From Flavobacteriaceae bacterium (GTDB lineage: Bacteria; Bacteroidota; Bacteroidia; Flavobacteriales; Flavobacteriaceae), in the NCBI GenBank assembly GCA_947457255.1, contig CANGUZ010000016.1:1-43923 (forward strand): 43,923 nt of DNA. The letters run 5' to 3'. Positions 34,467 to 42,790 of this stretch are shown here, in pieces. The notes beneath the pieces were generated by a model. The model saw nothing but the letters and a program-made list of their open reading frames with translations, did not search any database and was not told the origin of the DNA. Made by a program: the position numbers and the translations under genes. Every line of letters starts with the position of its first letter. Within the stretch, counting starts at the first letter, position 1.

Positions 34467-34484
34467 GCCTGCCGACAGGCAGGC
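34467..34484 (+). repeat. GC-rich hairpin in the rpsO-pnp interval
   Basis: A perfect 7-bp stem GCCTGCC / GGCAGGC with a GACA loop, an isolated GC-rich island in AT-rich DNA. It is not followed by T, so it is not a terminator. It lies 34 bases before the pnp ATG, in the leader or read-through RNA. Confidence 0.8.
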
Positions 34485-34518
34485 TAGAACCCATGTTTAA
34501 CTGAAAAGGAAAAAATTT

Positions 34519-36669
34519 ATGATTCCACAATTATTTGTAGAAAAAATCGATTTAGGTGATGGAAGAAGCATCACAATCGAGACAGGTCGTTTAGCCAAAC
34601 AAGCAGACGGCTCTGTAGTAGTAAGAATTGGAAAAACTGTTATTTTAGGAACAGTAGTATCCGCAAGAAAAGCAAGTCCAGGTATCGATTTCTTACCTTT
34701 AACGGTAGATTATCGTGAAAAATTTGCAGCAGCAGGTCGTTTTCCTGGAGGTTTCTTTAAAAGAGAAGCGCGTCCAAGTGATAGCGAAGTTCTAACTATG
34801 AGATTAGTAGACCGTGTATTGCGTCCGCTTTTCCCAAGTGACTATCATGCAGAAGTGCAAGTGATGATTCAATTAATGTCACATGATGACGATGTTATGC
34901 CAGATGCTTTAGCAGGATTAGCCGCTTCAGCAGCGCTTGCATTGTCTGACATTCCATTTGAAACATTGATATCTGAAGCCAGAGTTGGAAGAATTGATGG
35001 TAAATTCATTATCAACCCAAGTCGTGCACAATTAGAATTGTCTGATATTGATATGATGATTGGAGCTTCAAGAGACTCTATCGCTATGGTAGAAGGTGAA
35101 ATGAAAGAAATTTCAGAAAAAGAAATGGTTGAGGCTATTAAATTTGCTCACGAACATATTAAAGTTCAAATTGATGCCCAAGAAAGATTGGCGTCAGCCT
35201 TTGGCAAAAAAGAAGTTCGTACTTACGAAACTGAAAAATCTGACGACGCTATTTATGCTAAAGTAAAAGCAGCGGCTTACGATAAAATTTACGCTATCGC
35301 TAGTAAAGGTTCGGCTAAACACGAACGTTCGGCTGCATTTGATGCTGTAAAAGAAGAAGTAAAAGGGTTGTTTACAGAAGAAGAATTAGCAGAAAATGGA
35401 GATTTAGTTTCTAAATATTTCTACAAAACCAACAAAGAAGCGGTTCGTAATGTAACTTTAGATTTAGGCACACGTCTTGACGGTAGAAAAACTACAGAAA
35501 TCAGACCAATCTGGTGTGAAGTCGATTATTTACCATCGGTTCACGGTTCTGCATTGTTTACACGTGGAGAAACTCAAGCATTGGCAACAGCAACTTTAGG
35601 AACTTCTAGAGAAGCTAACCAAATAGATTCACCATCTGAACAAGGAGAAGAAAAATTCTATTTACACTATAATTTCCCACCATTTTCAACAGGAGAAGCT
35701 CGTCCGTTAAGAGGAACTTCAAGAAGAGAAGTGGGTCACGGAAACTTGGCACAAAGAGCCTTAAAAAACATGATTCCTGCAGATTGTCCTTATACGATTC
35801 GTGTGGTTTCTGAAGTGTTAGAGTCAAACGGTTCGTCTTCTATGGCTACTGTTTGTGCTGGAACATTATCATTAATGGATGCTGGTATTCAAATGATTCG
35901 TCCAGTTTCTGGAATTGCAATGGGATTGATTACAGACGGAGATCGTTTTGCGGTTTTATCTGATATTCTTGGTGATGAAGATCATTTAGGAGATATGGAT
36001 TTCAAGGTAACTGGAACTTCTGAGGGAATTACAGCTTGCCAAATGGACATCAAAATTGACGGATTGAAATATGAAATCATGGAGCAGGCGTTGGCTCAAG
36101 CTCGTGAAGGACGTTTACACATCTTAGGAAAACTATTAGAAACGTTGCCTCAACCAAATGGTGATGTTAAAGTTCACGCGCCAAAAATTATTATGAGAAC
36201 CATTCCTGGTGCTTACATTGGTGCCTTAATTGGACCTGGAGGAAAAGTAATTCAAGAATTACAAAAAGCTACTGGTACTACTATCGTTATTAATGAAGTA
36301 GATGAGCAAGGAGTTGTAGAAATTCTTGGAACTGATCCTGATGGAATTGCTAAAGTATTAGCGAAAATTGATTCTATCATTTTCAAACCACAAATGGGTG
36401 AAGCTTATGAAGTAAAAGTAATTAAAATGTTAGATTTTGGTGCTGTAGTAGAATATACTGATGCGCCAGGAAACGAAGTTTTATTACACGTATCTGAATT
36501 GGCTTGGGAAAGAACAGAAAACGTTTCAGACGTTGTTAAAATGGGAGATGTGTTTCAAGTAAAATACTTGGGTGTAGATCCAAAAACTAGAAAAGAAAAA
36601 GTATCTAGAAAAGCACTTTTACCAAGACCTCCAAGAGAAGAAAATAAAATTGTTCCTAAAGGAGAATAA
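34519..36669 (+). CDS. pnp: Polyribonucleotide nucleotidyltransferase (PNPase)
   Basis: Phosphorolytic 3'-5' exoribonuclease of RNA turnover. The 716-residue protein has two RNase PH domains (about 10-220 and 320-545) joined by a helical domain. The second carries the catalytic segments [20 protein letters not shown] and [20 protein letters not shown] with the metal-binding aspartates. The KH domain is [19 protein letters not shown] (about 568-586). An S1 domain ends the protein: [20 protein letters not shown], then [15 protein letters not shown]. The start ATG fits the family. Only a weak AAGGA element precedes it. Confidence 0.98.
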   Translation: MIPQLFVEKIDLGDGRSITIETGRLAKQADGSVVVRIGKTVILGTVVSARKASPGIDFLPLTVDYREKFAAAGRFPGGFFKREARPSDSEVLTMRLVDRVLRPLFPSDYHAEVQVMIQLMSHDDDVMPDALAGLAASAALALSDIPFETLISEARVGRIDGKFIINPSRAQLELSDIDMMIGASRDSIAMVEGEMKEISEKEMVEAIKFAHEHIKVQIDAQERLASAFGKKEVRTYETEKSDDAIYAKVKAAAYDKIYAIASKGSAKHERSAAFDAVKEEVKGLFTEEELAENGDLVSKYFYKTNKEAVRNVTLDLGTRLDGRKTTEIRPIWCEVDYLPSVHGSALFTRGETQALATATLGTSREANQIDSPSEQGEEKFYLHYNFPPFSTGEARPLRGTSRREVGHGNLAQRALKNMIPADCPYTIRVVSEVLESNGSSSMATVCAGTLSLMDAGIQMIRPVSGIAMGLITDGDRFAVLSDILGDEDHLGDMDFKVTGTSEGITACQMDIKIDGLKYEIMEQALAQAREGRLHILGKLLETLPQPNGDVKVHAPKIIMRTIPGAYIGALIGPGGKVIQELQKATGTTIVINEVDEQGVVEILGTDPDGIAKVLAKIDSIIFKPQMGEAYEVKVIKMLDFGAVVEYTDAPGNEVLLHVSELAWERTENVSDVVKMGDVFQVKYLGVDPKTRKEKVSRKALLPRPPREENKIVPKGE

Positions 36670-36690
36670 AAATAATATCTATTTACATGA

Positions 36691-36722
36691 AATCCCAACT
36701 TAAGCAATTAAGTTGGGGTTTT
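36691..36722 (+). terminator. Terminator after pnp
   Basis: A 13-bp stem (AATCCCAACTTAA pairing with TTAAGTTGGGGTT, one T-G wobble) closed by a GCAA tetraloop and followed by TTTAATTTTTT. Confidence 0.9.
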
Positions 36723-36854
36723 AATTTTTTGCTCAATTTTGAATTGGAAAATTCTTAATTACATCCTTCTTGTTGATAGGAATTATTTAACTATTGTTGT
36801 AGATATGTCATCTTGAAAAAAAATTATTTTAGCAGTTGAATTTTAGAAATAATA

Positions 36855-38327
36855 ATGACAAAATCTGTTGGTATAATAGGTGCTGGAATTGCTGGTCTTG
36901 CGTTAGCTATTCGATTAGCTAACCAAGGTTTTAAAGTGACCGTTTTCGAAAAAAACAGTTACCCTGGCGGTAAATTAAGTGAACTTAATCTAAACGGTTT
37001 TCGGTTCGACAAAGGGCCTTCCCTATTTACAATGCCCGGATTAGTAGATGAATTAACTAGTTTACAAGGAAGCTCACTTCAATTTAAATATCAGAAATTA
37101 CATGTCATTACCAATTATTTTTATTCCGATGGAACTCAACTAAAAGCATCTGCCAATTTAGAAGAGTTTGCAGAAGAAGTTCATTTGAAATTACATGAAA
37201 AAAAAGAAACTATTTTAAATTACATAAAACGTAACGCCTTTTATTTTAAAACTACCGAAGATTTGTTTTTAAAACAATCGTTACATCAGTTAAAAAATTT
37301 CATCAATTTTAAGACTGTCAAAGGAATCTTGTTTTCCCCTTTTTTAGGACTTTTTAGCACGATGCATAAAAAAAATATAGATACTTTTTCTAATCCAAAA
37401 ACAGCACAACTTTTTAATCGATATGCCACTTACAATGGTTCTAATCCATACAAAGCTCCAGCGTTAATGAATATGATTTCACATTTAGAGTTTAATCTTG
37501 GTGCCTACTTACCTCATGAAGGCATGCATCAAATTACGACTCATTTGGTCAAACTAGCAGAAGAAGCTAATGTAATCATTAAATACAATGAAAAAGTTGA
37601 AACCTTAGAAGTTGGGGCCGATAGCAGAATTGCTTACATAAAAAGTAACGATGTAAATTATACTTTTGATATTGTTGCAAGCGATGTAGATATTCATGTG
37701 CTTTACAAATACTTATTACCAAAATCTTTTACTCCAAAAAAGCTAATCGGGCAAGAAAAATCAAGTAGTGCTTATGTATTTTATTGGGGAATAAACAAAG
37801 AATTTTCAGAATTGGGACTCCACAATATTCTTTTTAGCGATGATTATAAAAAGGAATTTGATTATTTGTTTTCAAAACAATTCCCAACTGAAGACCCTAC
37901 TATTTACATCAATATTACATCAAAATATTGCAAAGCTGATGCACCAGAAGGTTGTGAGAATTGGTTTGTTATGGTAAATGTGCCACATAATAAGAACATA
38001 AGTATTACTTATGAGACGGATCTTAGAAAAAATGTTATAAACAAAATTAATACAATATTAAAAACGACTATTGAAAAACATATCATTACAGAAAGCACAT
38101 TAAGTCCTGTTGACATTGAAAACCAAACCTCTTCGTTTGGAGGATCACTTTATGGCAACTCTAGCAACAATAAATTTGCAGCTTTTTTAAGACATTCCAA
38201 TTTTTCGTCAACTATCAAAAATCTATATCTTGTTGGGGGAAGTGTGCATCCGGGCGGTGGTATCCCGTTATGTCTTTTTAGTGCAAAAATAGCTAGTCAA
38301 CTAATTGCGGAACGAGAAAAGAGATGA
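36855..38327 (+). CDS. crtD: Carotenoid desaturase, CrtD-like (1-hydroxycarotenoid 3,4-desaturase)
   Basis: FAD-dependent desaturase of the CrtI/CrtD family, 490 residues. The N-terminal FAD motif is VGIIGAGIAGLALAIRLANQ (GxGxxG), followed by VTVFEKNSYPGGKLSEL and FRFDKGPSLFTMPGLV. The C-terminal flavin segment is LYLVGGSVHPGGGIPLCLFS. The GPSLFTMP motif, rather than GPSWYWMP of the Bacteroidetes phytoene desaturases, favours CrtD. The next genes (cruF, crtZ, crtA-like) are late-step carotenoid genes, which agrees. It overlaps cruF by 4 bp, so the two are translationally coupled. A phytoene desaturase cannot be fully excluded. Confidence 0.82.
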   Translation: MTKSVGIIGAGIAGLALAIRLANQGFKVTVFEKNSYPGGKLSELNLNGFRFDKGPSLFTMPGLVDELTSLQGSSLQFKYQKLHVITNYFYSDGTQLKASANLEEFAEEVHLKLHEKKETILNYIKRNAFYFKTTEDLFLKQSLHQLKNFINFKTVKGILFSPFLGLFSTMHKKNIDTFSNPKTAQLFNRYATYNGSNPYKAPALMNMISHLEFNLGAYLPHEGMHQITTHLVKLAEEANVIIKYNEKVETLEVGADSRIAYIKSNDVNYTFDIVASDVDIHVLYKYLLPKSFTPKKLIGQEKSSSAYVFYWGINKEFSELGLHNILFSDDYKKEFDYLFSKQFPTEDPTIYINITSKYCKADAPEGCENWFVMVNVPHNKNISITYETDLRKNVINKINTILKTTIEKHIITESTLSPVDIENQTSSFGGSLYGNSSNNKFAAFLRHSNFSSTIKNLYLVGGSVHPGGGIPLCLFSAKIASQLIAEREKR

Positions 38328-38950
38328 AAAAAATATACAAATCCTATATATTGTATTTCTTGATACTAGTTTATGTGTCAGGTTCAATTGGGTTTGTTGT
38401 TAACCCTTCATTTTTTAGCCCTTTTACTCCTTATACATTATTGCTGACGTGTTTGGTTTTTTTAATTTATAGTCCATTGCCAAATAAAAAATTTATAGCC
38501 GCCTTTTTTGCAATTGCTTTTTTTGGCTATATGATTGAAGTAATTGGAGTAAAGACTGGGTTGATTTTCGGAAACTATTCATACGGAAATGGATTAGGTT
38601 ATAAACTATTTGATGTTCCTCTAGTTATATCTATCAATTGGGCAATGTTAATTTGTGCCGGAATTATAACAGTAAGTAGTATCTTTGCAGATAAAATAAC
38701 TGTTTTGGTTTTTACTGCTATATTAGTAACGGGTATTGATTTACTTATTGAACAAGTGGCGCCAAAACTTGATTATTGGCGATTTGAAGGCGGTTTGCCA
38801 GGTTTACATAATTATTTGGGCTGGATTGGAGTTGCTTTTTTAATATCCTATTTTTTTTACCCTACTATAATTAAAGGCAATCGTAATGTGTCATTAATTA
38901 TATTGATTTTACAAATTATATTTTTCACCTCATTATTTATATTTATTTAA
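38324..38950 (+). CDS. cruF: Carotenoid 1',2'-hydratase, CruF-like
   Basis: Membrane protein of 208 residues from the COG2324 carotenoid biosynthesis family, whose CruF members add water to the terminal psi end of a monocyclic carotenoid such as gamma-carotene, giving the 1'-hydroxyl. There are about seven hydrophobic helices. Conserved segments include FGYMIEVIGVKTGLIFGNYS, a VPLVISINWAMLI helix and the LIEQVAPKLDYWRF motif. The ATG overlaps the stop of crtD and crtZ begins one base after its own stop. The family assignment is firm; the exact substrate is inferred from the gene set. Confidence 0.85.
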   Translation: MKKIYKSYILYFLILVYVSGSIGFVVNPSFFSPFTPYTLLLTCLVFLIYSPLPNKKFIAAFFAIAFFGYMIEVIGVKTGLIFGNYSYGNGLGYKLFDVPLVISINWAMLICAGIITVSSIFADKITVLVFTAILVTGIDLLIEQVAPKLDYWRFEGGLPGLHNYLGWIGVAFLISYFFYPTIIKGNRNVSLIILILQIIFFTSLFIFI

Positions 38951-38951
38951 T

Positions 38952-39431
38952 ATGGAAATACTCATTAACATTACGATTGTTTTAGTCACTTTTATACTAA
39001 CAGAATTTTCTGCTTGGGCAAATCACAAATATATCATGCATGGTTTTATGTGGTACTTTCATGCTGATCATCATAAAAAAGACCACAAAAGTTGGTTTGA
39101 ACGAAATGATTTATTTTTTATCATTTATGCTGTACCAAGTTGGTTACTCATTATGTTTGGCATGATGAATCAACATGCTTGGTATACTTGGGTAGGTTTT
39201 GGTATTTTGCTTTATGGTTTGGCATATTTTTTTGTGCATGACTTAATTATTCACCAACGTTTTAAGGTGTTTACTAAATCAAAAAACGTATATGTTTTAG
39301 CGTTACGTCGTGCGCACAAAATGCATCACAAAAATACTGGTAAGGAAGGTGGTGAAAGTTTTGGAATGTTAATTATTAAAAGAAAATACATACAAGCTGC
39401 CTTAAATCAATCTAAAACTCAATCTGTTTAA
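38952..39431 (+). CDS. crtZ: Beta-carotene 3-hydroxylase CrtZ
   Basis: Non-haem di-iron membrane hydroxylase that adds a 3-hydroxyl to beta-ionone rings. The 159-residue length is right. Histidine motifs are intact: HKYIMH (HxxxxH) near residue 24, FHADHHKKDH near 36, and a second group HDLIIH then RRAHKMHHKN (HxxHH) near 115-135. Three or four membrane helices (for example WLLIMFGMMNQHAW) hold it in the membrane. It is the third gene in the tightly packed carotenoid set, followed by a 117-bp gap before the crtA-like gene. Confidence 0.88.
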   Translation: MEILINITIVLVTFILTEFSAWANHKYIMHGFMWYFHADHHKKDHKSWFERNDLFFIIYAVPSWLLIMFGMMNQHAWYTWVGFGILLYGLAYFFVHDLIIHQRFKVFTKSKNVYVLALRRAHKMHHKNTGKEGGESFGMLIIKRKYIQAALNQSKTQSV

Positions 39432-39548
39432 TAGAAAAAAAGCGTTTAACTTTTGCTTTACTTCTTTATTTATTAGTGCCATCCAGACAAATTAAGCATA
39501 AACTACAATGCCAATTAATTGGATAGTTTACAAAAAATTATAATTCTA

Positions 39549-40256
39549 ATGAGCCAAATAACCACTTGTACTTTTTTTAAACTCGAAGGCTTTAATAATA
39601 AATTTTGGGCACTTTCGCAGATGCAATTAGGCCATTCTCATTTGAAAAATATTGAAGGATTAGTGTTCAACAAATTATTAGGCTCTGGTGCAGAAAATGG
39701 TTTTAGTTCAAAACCCAACTTTGGAACCTATGCATTATTGTGTATTTGGGATTCAGAGAAACATGCAACAGATTTTTTTGCCAATAATTCATACTTCAAA
39801 AAATACAGTTCAAAAAGTTTAGAATCATTCACCGTTTTTGCCCAATCGGCAGAAGCTCACGGAAAATGGGACGGTAAACAACCTTTTATCTCTACAGCCA
39901 CTTTAGCAATAGACAAGCCGGTTATGGTATTGACACGAGCCAGTATCCGACTTACTAAATTGATTTCTTTTTGGAGAAAAGTAGGTAATGTAAGTAAAAG
40001 TTTAGAAGATTATGATGGATTGGCTCTTTCCATTGGTGTGGGCGAATGGCCATTAATTCAGCAAGCCACATTGAGCATTTGGAAAACGCAAGCAGAAATG
40101 ATCGATTATGCCTATAAAAATGAAAACCATAAAGAGGTTGTTCGTCTAACCAGAAAACTTAAATGGTATAAGGAAGAACTATTTGCAAGATTTATTCCTT
40201 ATAAATTTTTAGGCCAGTGGAATGGTAAAAATGTTGAGAATTTCTTGGAGGTCTAA
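39549..40256 (+). CDS. crtA: CrtA-like carotenoid monooxygenase (probable 2-hydroxylase)
   Basis: A 235-residue protein of the spheroidene monooxygenase (CrtA) family. The start used is the ATG at 39549 (MSQITTCTFFKLEGF); an in-frame TTG ten codons upstream is less likely. Family segments include LGSGAENGFSSKPNFGTYAL, the FTVFAQSAEAHGKWDG region and PVMVLTRASIRLTKLISFWR. A CrtA-related enzyme from the myxol-producing Flavobacterium strain P99-3 is known as a carotenoid 2-hydroxylase, and the neighbours (crtD, cruF, crtZ) are the other myxol-type tailoring genes. A 2'-hydroxylase is therefore more likely than the ketolase of purple bacteria. Confidence 0.78.
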   Translation: MSQITTCTFFKLEGFNNKFWALSQMQLGHSHLKNIEGLVFNKLLGSGAENGFSSKPNFGTYALLCIWDSEKHATDFFANNSYFKKYSSKSLESFTVFAQSAEAHGKWDGKQPFISTATLAIDKPVMVLTRASIRLTKLISFWRKVGNVSKSLEDYDGLALSIGVGEWPLIQQATLSIWKTQAEMIDYAYKNENHKEVVRLTRKLKWYKEELFARFIPYKFLGQWNGKNVENFLEV

Positions 40257-40380
40257 TCCTAGTTTTTTTCAATCTTATAATTGATATAATTTATAGTTTT
40301 TAAAAAATCGCTGTTTTCGTCATCCTTACTTGTTATCTAAATATCTTTTCTGGAGTTAAAGTATTATTTTTTTAATTTTT

Positions 40381-40407
40381 TGTAACTTTTTCTCAACCCT
40401 TTACGTA
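40381..40407 (+). promoter_or_regulatory. ECF-sigma-like promoter of rpoD
   Basis: TGTAAC at 40381-40386 and CGTA at 40404-40407, 17 bp apart, match the bipartite form of many ECF-sigma promoters. No TAnnTTTG box is present in the 188 bases upstream of the gene. Transcription would start near 40413. Confidence 0.45.
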
Positions 40408-40430
40408 TAATAACTTGTACACTTAAAAAT

Positions 40431-40436
40431 AAGGAG
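40431..40436 (+). promoter_or_regulatory. Perfect Shine-Dalgarno before rpoD
   Basis: AAGGAG lies 8 bases before the ATG, an ideal spacing. Other genes in this window show no comparable site, as expected for Bacteroidetes. Confidence 0.75.
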
Positions 40437-40444
40437 ACAAAACT

Positions 40445-41308
40445 ATGAGACAACTTAAAATTACCAAGCAGGTAACAAATCGTGAAACTGCATCATTAGA
40501 CAAATACTTACAAGAAATTGGAAAAGTTGATTTGATTACCGCTGACGAAGAAGTAGAATTAGCTCAGAAGATTAAAGCTGGAGATCAACGTGCTCTAGAA
40601 AAATTAACAAAAGCCAATTTACGTTTCGTTGTTTCTGTTGCTAAACAATATCAAAATCAAGGACTAACACTCCCTGATTTAATTAACGAAGGAAATTTAG
40701 GTTTGATAAAAGCGGCACAACGTTTTGATGAAACTCGTGGTTTCAAATTTATATCTTATGCCGTTTGGTGGATTCGTCAATCGATTCTTCAGGCACTTGC
40801 CGAACAATCTCGTATTGTTCGTTTGCCATTGAACAAAATTGGTTCTATCAATAAAATCAACAAAATGTATGCTTTGTTAGAGCAGTCTAACGAAAGACCA
40901 CCTTCTGCTGAAGAAATTGCAAAAGAGCTTGATATGACTGTAAATGACGTAAAAGAGTCTATGAAAAACTCTGGTCGTCACCTATCTATGGATGCTCCTC
41001 TTGTAGAAGGAGAAGATTCTAACCTTTATGACGTTTTACGCTCAGGTGAATCTCCAAATCCAGATAGAGAATTAATACACGAATCATTGCGTACAGAAAT
41101 TGAGCGTTCATTAGAAACTCTTACGCCAAGAGAAGCAGACGTTGTTCGTTTGTATTTTGGTTTAGGCGATCAACATCCAATGACATTAGAAGAAATTGGA
41201 GAAACGTTTGACTTAACTCGTGAACGTGTTCGTCAAATTAAAGAAAAAGCGATTAGAAGATTGAAACATACTTCTAGAAGTAAAATTTTAAAAACGTATT
41301 TAGGATAG
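40445..41308 (+). CDS. rpoD: RNA polymerase primary sigma factor (RpoD/SigA)
   Basis: Housekeeping sigma-70 of the short Bacteroidetes form, 287 residues, lacking the long N-terminal region 1.1. Region 1.2 is [22 protein letters not shown]. Region 2 shows [20 protein letters not shown] and [18 protein letters not shown], then [20 protein letters not shown] (2.3-2.4). Region 3 begins [13 protein letters not shown]. Region 4 has [20 protein letters not shown], with the helix-turn-helix [19 protein letters not shown]. It recognises the TTG/TAnnTTTG promoters seen across the window. Its own control signals are unusual: a perfect Shine-Dalgarno and an ECF-like promoter. Confidence 0.96.
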   Translation: MRQLKITKQVTNRETASLDKYLQEIGKVDLITADEEVELAQKIKAGDQRALEKLTKANLRFVVSVAKQYQNQGLTLPDLINEGNLGLIKAAQRFDETRGFKFISYAVWWIRQSILQALAEQSRIVRLPLNKIGSINKINKMYALLEQSNERPPSAEEIAKELDMTVNDVKESMKNSGRHLSMDAPLVEGEDSNLYDVLRSGESPNPDRELIHESLRTEIERSLETLTPREADVVRLYFGLGDQHPMTLEEIGETFDLTRERVRQIKEKAIRRLKHTSRSKILKTYLG

Positions 41309-41482
41309 TTCTCGATACAATTTTTTGTTTACTTCGGCTTTCGCTTTTACTCAAGTCGTCAATTCTAATTTTCGTTTTTTACTCGAAAGTATCAAGAATA
41401 GAAACAAAAAATCACTCGAACTGACAAATACAAACAGTAAACAACAGTCTGATTAACTGTTCGTTTTTTGATTGATGATTGA
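41309..41482. repeat. Repeat-like inverted tract after rpoD
   Basis: No gene is seen. ATTTTTTGTTT (41320-41330) and AAACAAAAAAT (41402-41412) are an exact 11-bp inverted pair; partly matching segments CTCGATAC (41311) and GTATCAAGA (about 41388) continue the symmetry. The tract resembles worn intergenic repeats common in flavobacteria. Confidence 0.45.
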
Positions 41483-41509
41483 AACCTCGGCTGATTACCG
41501 AGGTTTTTT
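41483..41509 (+). terminator. Terminator downstream of rpoD
   Basis: Perfect 8-bp stem AACCTCGG / CCGAGGTT with a 7-base loop, followed by TTTT and further T. It lies about 175 bases after the rpoD stop. Confidence 0.85.
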
Positions 41510-41556
41510 ATTGTAGACCAAAACTAAAAGAGAGTTTCTTAACTTTGCGAAAAACC

Positions 41557-41588
41557 TTGCGAACTTTGCGGTTAATATTTTACCTTTG
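41557..41588 (+). promoter_or_regulatory. Promoter of rpe
   Basis: TTG at 41557-41559 and TACCTTTG at 41581-41588 (perfect TAnnTTTG), 21 bp apart. The leader to the rpe ATG is about 78 bases and contains a sequence (near 41600-41624, with GCTTCCGTGCCTCGC) of the kind seen in widespread intergenic repeats. AACTTTGCG occurs twice at 41541 and 41562. Confidence 0.65.
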
Positions 41589-41672
41589 TATCTTAATGAG
41601 ATGGCTTCCGTGCCTCGCTATGACAAAAACATGAAATCGATATTCACGAATTCAAAAAAACAATAATTACAA

Positions 41673-42338
41673 ATGAGTAAAAATACTATTATTGCTCCAT
41701 CAGTTCTAGCTGCCGATTTTGCTAATTTACAGCGCGATATCGAAATGATTAATACTAGTGAAGCCGATTGGTTTCATATTGATATTATGGATGGCGTTTT
41801 TGTTCCCAATATTTCATTTGGAATGCCAGTATTAGAAGCAATTACAAAACATGGTAAAAAAACAATTGATGTGCATTTAATGATAATTGATCCTGATCGT
41901 TATATCAAAACTTTTGCGCAATTGGGCTCCAATATACTTACGGTACATTATGAAGCGTGCAACCATCTTCACAGAACGCTACAAGCCATAAAAGCTGAAG
42001 GCATGAAAGCTGGAGTAGCATTAAACCCTCATACAAGCGTTGATGTATTAGAAGATATTATCAATGATATTGATTTGGTTTGTATCATGAGCGTGAATCC
42101 TGGTTTTGGTGGACAATCGTTTATTGAAAACACGTTTTCAAAAGTTGAAAAACTGAAAGCCATAATTATAAGAAAAAATGCTTCAACTGTAATTGAAATT
42201 GATGGCGGAGTAACCAATAAAAATGCTAAACAATTAGTAAGTGCTGGTGCCGATGTTTTAGTAGCGGGAAGCTTTGTTTTTAAAGCTGAAAACCCAACGC
42301 AAACTATTGCAGATTTAAAGGTATTAACAACACTGTAA
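41673..42338 (+). CDS. rpe: Ribulose-phosphate 3-epimerase
   Basis: Interconverts ribulose 5-phosphate and xylulose 5-phosphate in the pentose phosphate pathway. The 221-residue TIM-barrel protein begins IIAPSVLAADFANLQRDIEM. The metal and catalytic residues are in DWFHIDIMDGVFVPNISFG (H and D), DVHLMI, and SVNPGFGGQSFIENTF; the second catalytic aspartate is in VIEIDGGVTNKNAKQL. Phosphate-binding GADVLVAGSFVFKA closes the barrel. It has its own promoter and terminator, so it is monocistronic. Cytoplasmic. Confidence 0.97.
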   Translation: MSKNTIIAPSVLAADFANLQRDIEMINTSEADWFHIDIMDGVFVPNISFGMPVLEAITKHGKKTIDVHLMIIDPDRYIKTFAQLGSNILTVHYEACNHLHRTLQAIKAEGMKAGVALNPHTSVDVLEDIINDIDLVCIMSVNPGFGGQSFIENTFSKVEKLKAIIIRKNASTVIEIDGGVTNKNAKQLVSAGADVLVAGSFVFKAENPTQTIADLKVLTTL

Positions 42339-42340
42339 AT

Positions 42341-42372
42341 ATTAAAAAATCCCAAGATTTGGATTTTTTAAT
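42341..42372. terminator. Bidirectional terminator between rpe and the CBS gene
   Basis: Perfect 12-bp stem ATTAAAAAATCC / GGATTTTTTAAT with an 8-base loop, two bases after the rpe stop. It overlaps the stop codon of the converging CBS gene. Confidence 0.85.
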
Positions 42373-42790
42373 TATACTGCTCTAATAAATATTTGATCAA
42401 ATCAGTTGTAGTTATAATCCCTACCAATAAATTTCCTTCACAAACGGGCAATGCATGAAACTCATTTTGTGATAAAATTTCTGCAGCTTCTTTTATTGTA
42501 GTTTCTGGTGCTACATTAACCACTTTTTTTGCCATAACTTGCTCTACGGTAAACATATTATAGACTGTTGTGTCAACAATATCGGCTTCGTCGTCTACAG
42601 CATCAACAAAGGAAATTCTAAGCAAATCAGTATAACTTAATATTCCAACAATTTTTAATCCGCTTACTACTGGAATGTGTCTGATTTTATTTTTTTTGAA
42701 CAACTCTTCTGCTTTTGTTAAATCATCGGATAACTTAAGCGTAATTACATTTTTGGTCATTATTGATGACACTGGAACTCTATGCTTCAT
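42368..42790 (-). CDS. Protein with two CBS domains
   Basis: A 140-residue protein made only of a CBS pair (Bateman module). The first CBS spans about residues 6-60 (SSIMTKNVITLKLSDDLTKA, then IRHIPVVSGLKIVGILSYTD), the second about 75-138 (EQVMAKKVVNVAPETTIKEA, then HALPVCEGNLLVGIITTTDL). CBS pairs bind adenosyl nucleotides and usually sense energy or ionic state, but no partner domain is attached and the partner protein is unknown. Probably cytoplasmic. It converges on rpe with a shared terminator. Confidence 0.92.
   Translation of the reverse strand: MKHRVPVSSIMTKNVITLKLSDDLTKAEELFKKNKIRHIPVVSGLKIVGILSYTDLLRISFVDAVDDEADIVDTTVYNMFTVEQVMAKKVVNVAPETTIKEAAEILSQNEFHALPVCEGNLLVGIITTTDLIKYLLEQYN

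Noticed and set aside
36855..38327. Phytoene desaturase CrtI
   Set aside because: The GPSLFTMP motif and late-step neighbours fit CrtD better, though a CrtI role is not fully excluded.
39508..39543. Short ATG frame of 11 codons before the crtA-like gene, as a leader peptide
   Set aside because: No regulatory hairpin or informative codon run accompanies it; likely chance.
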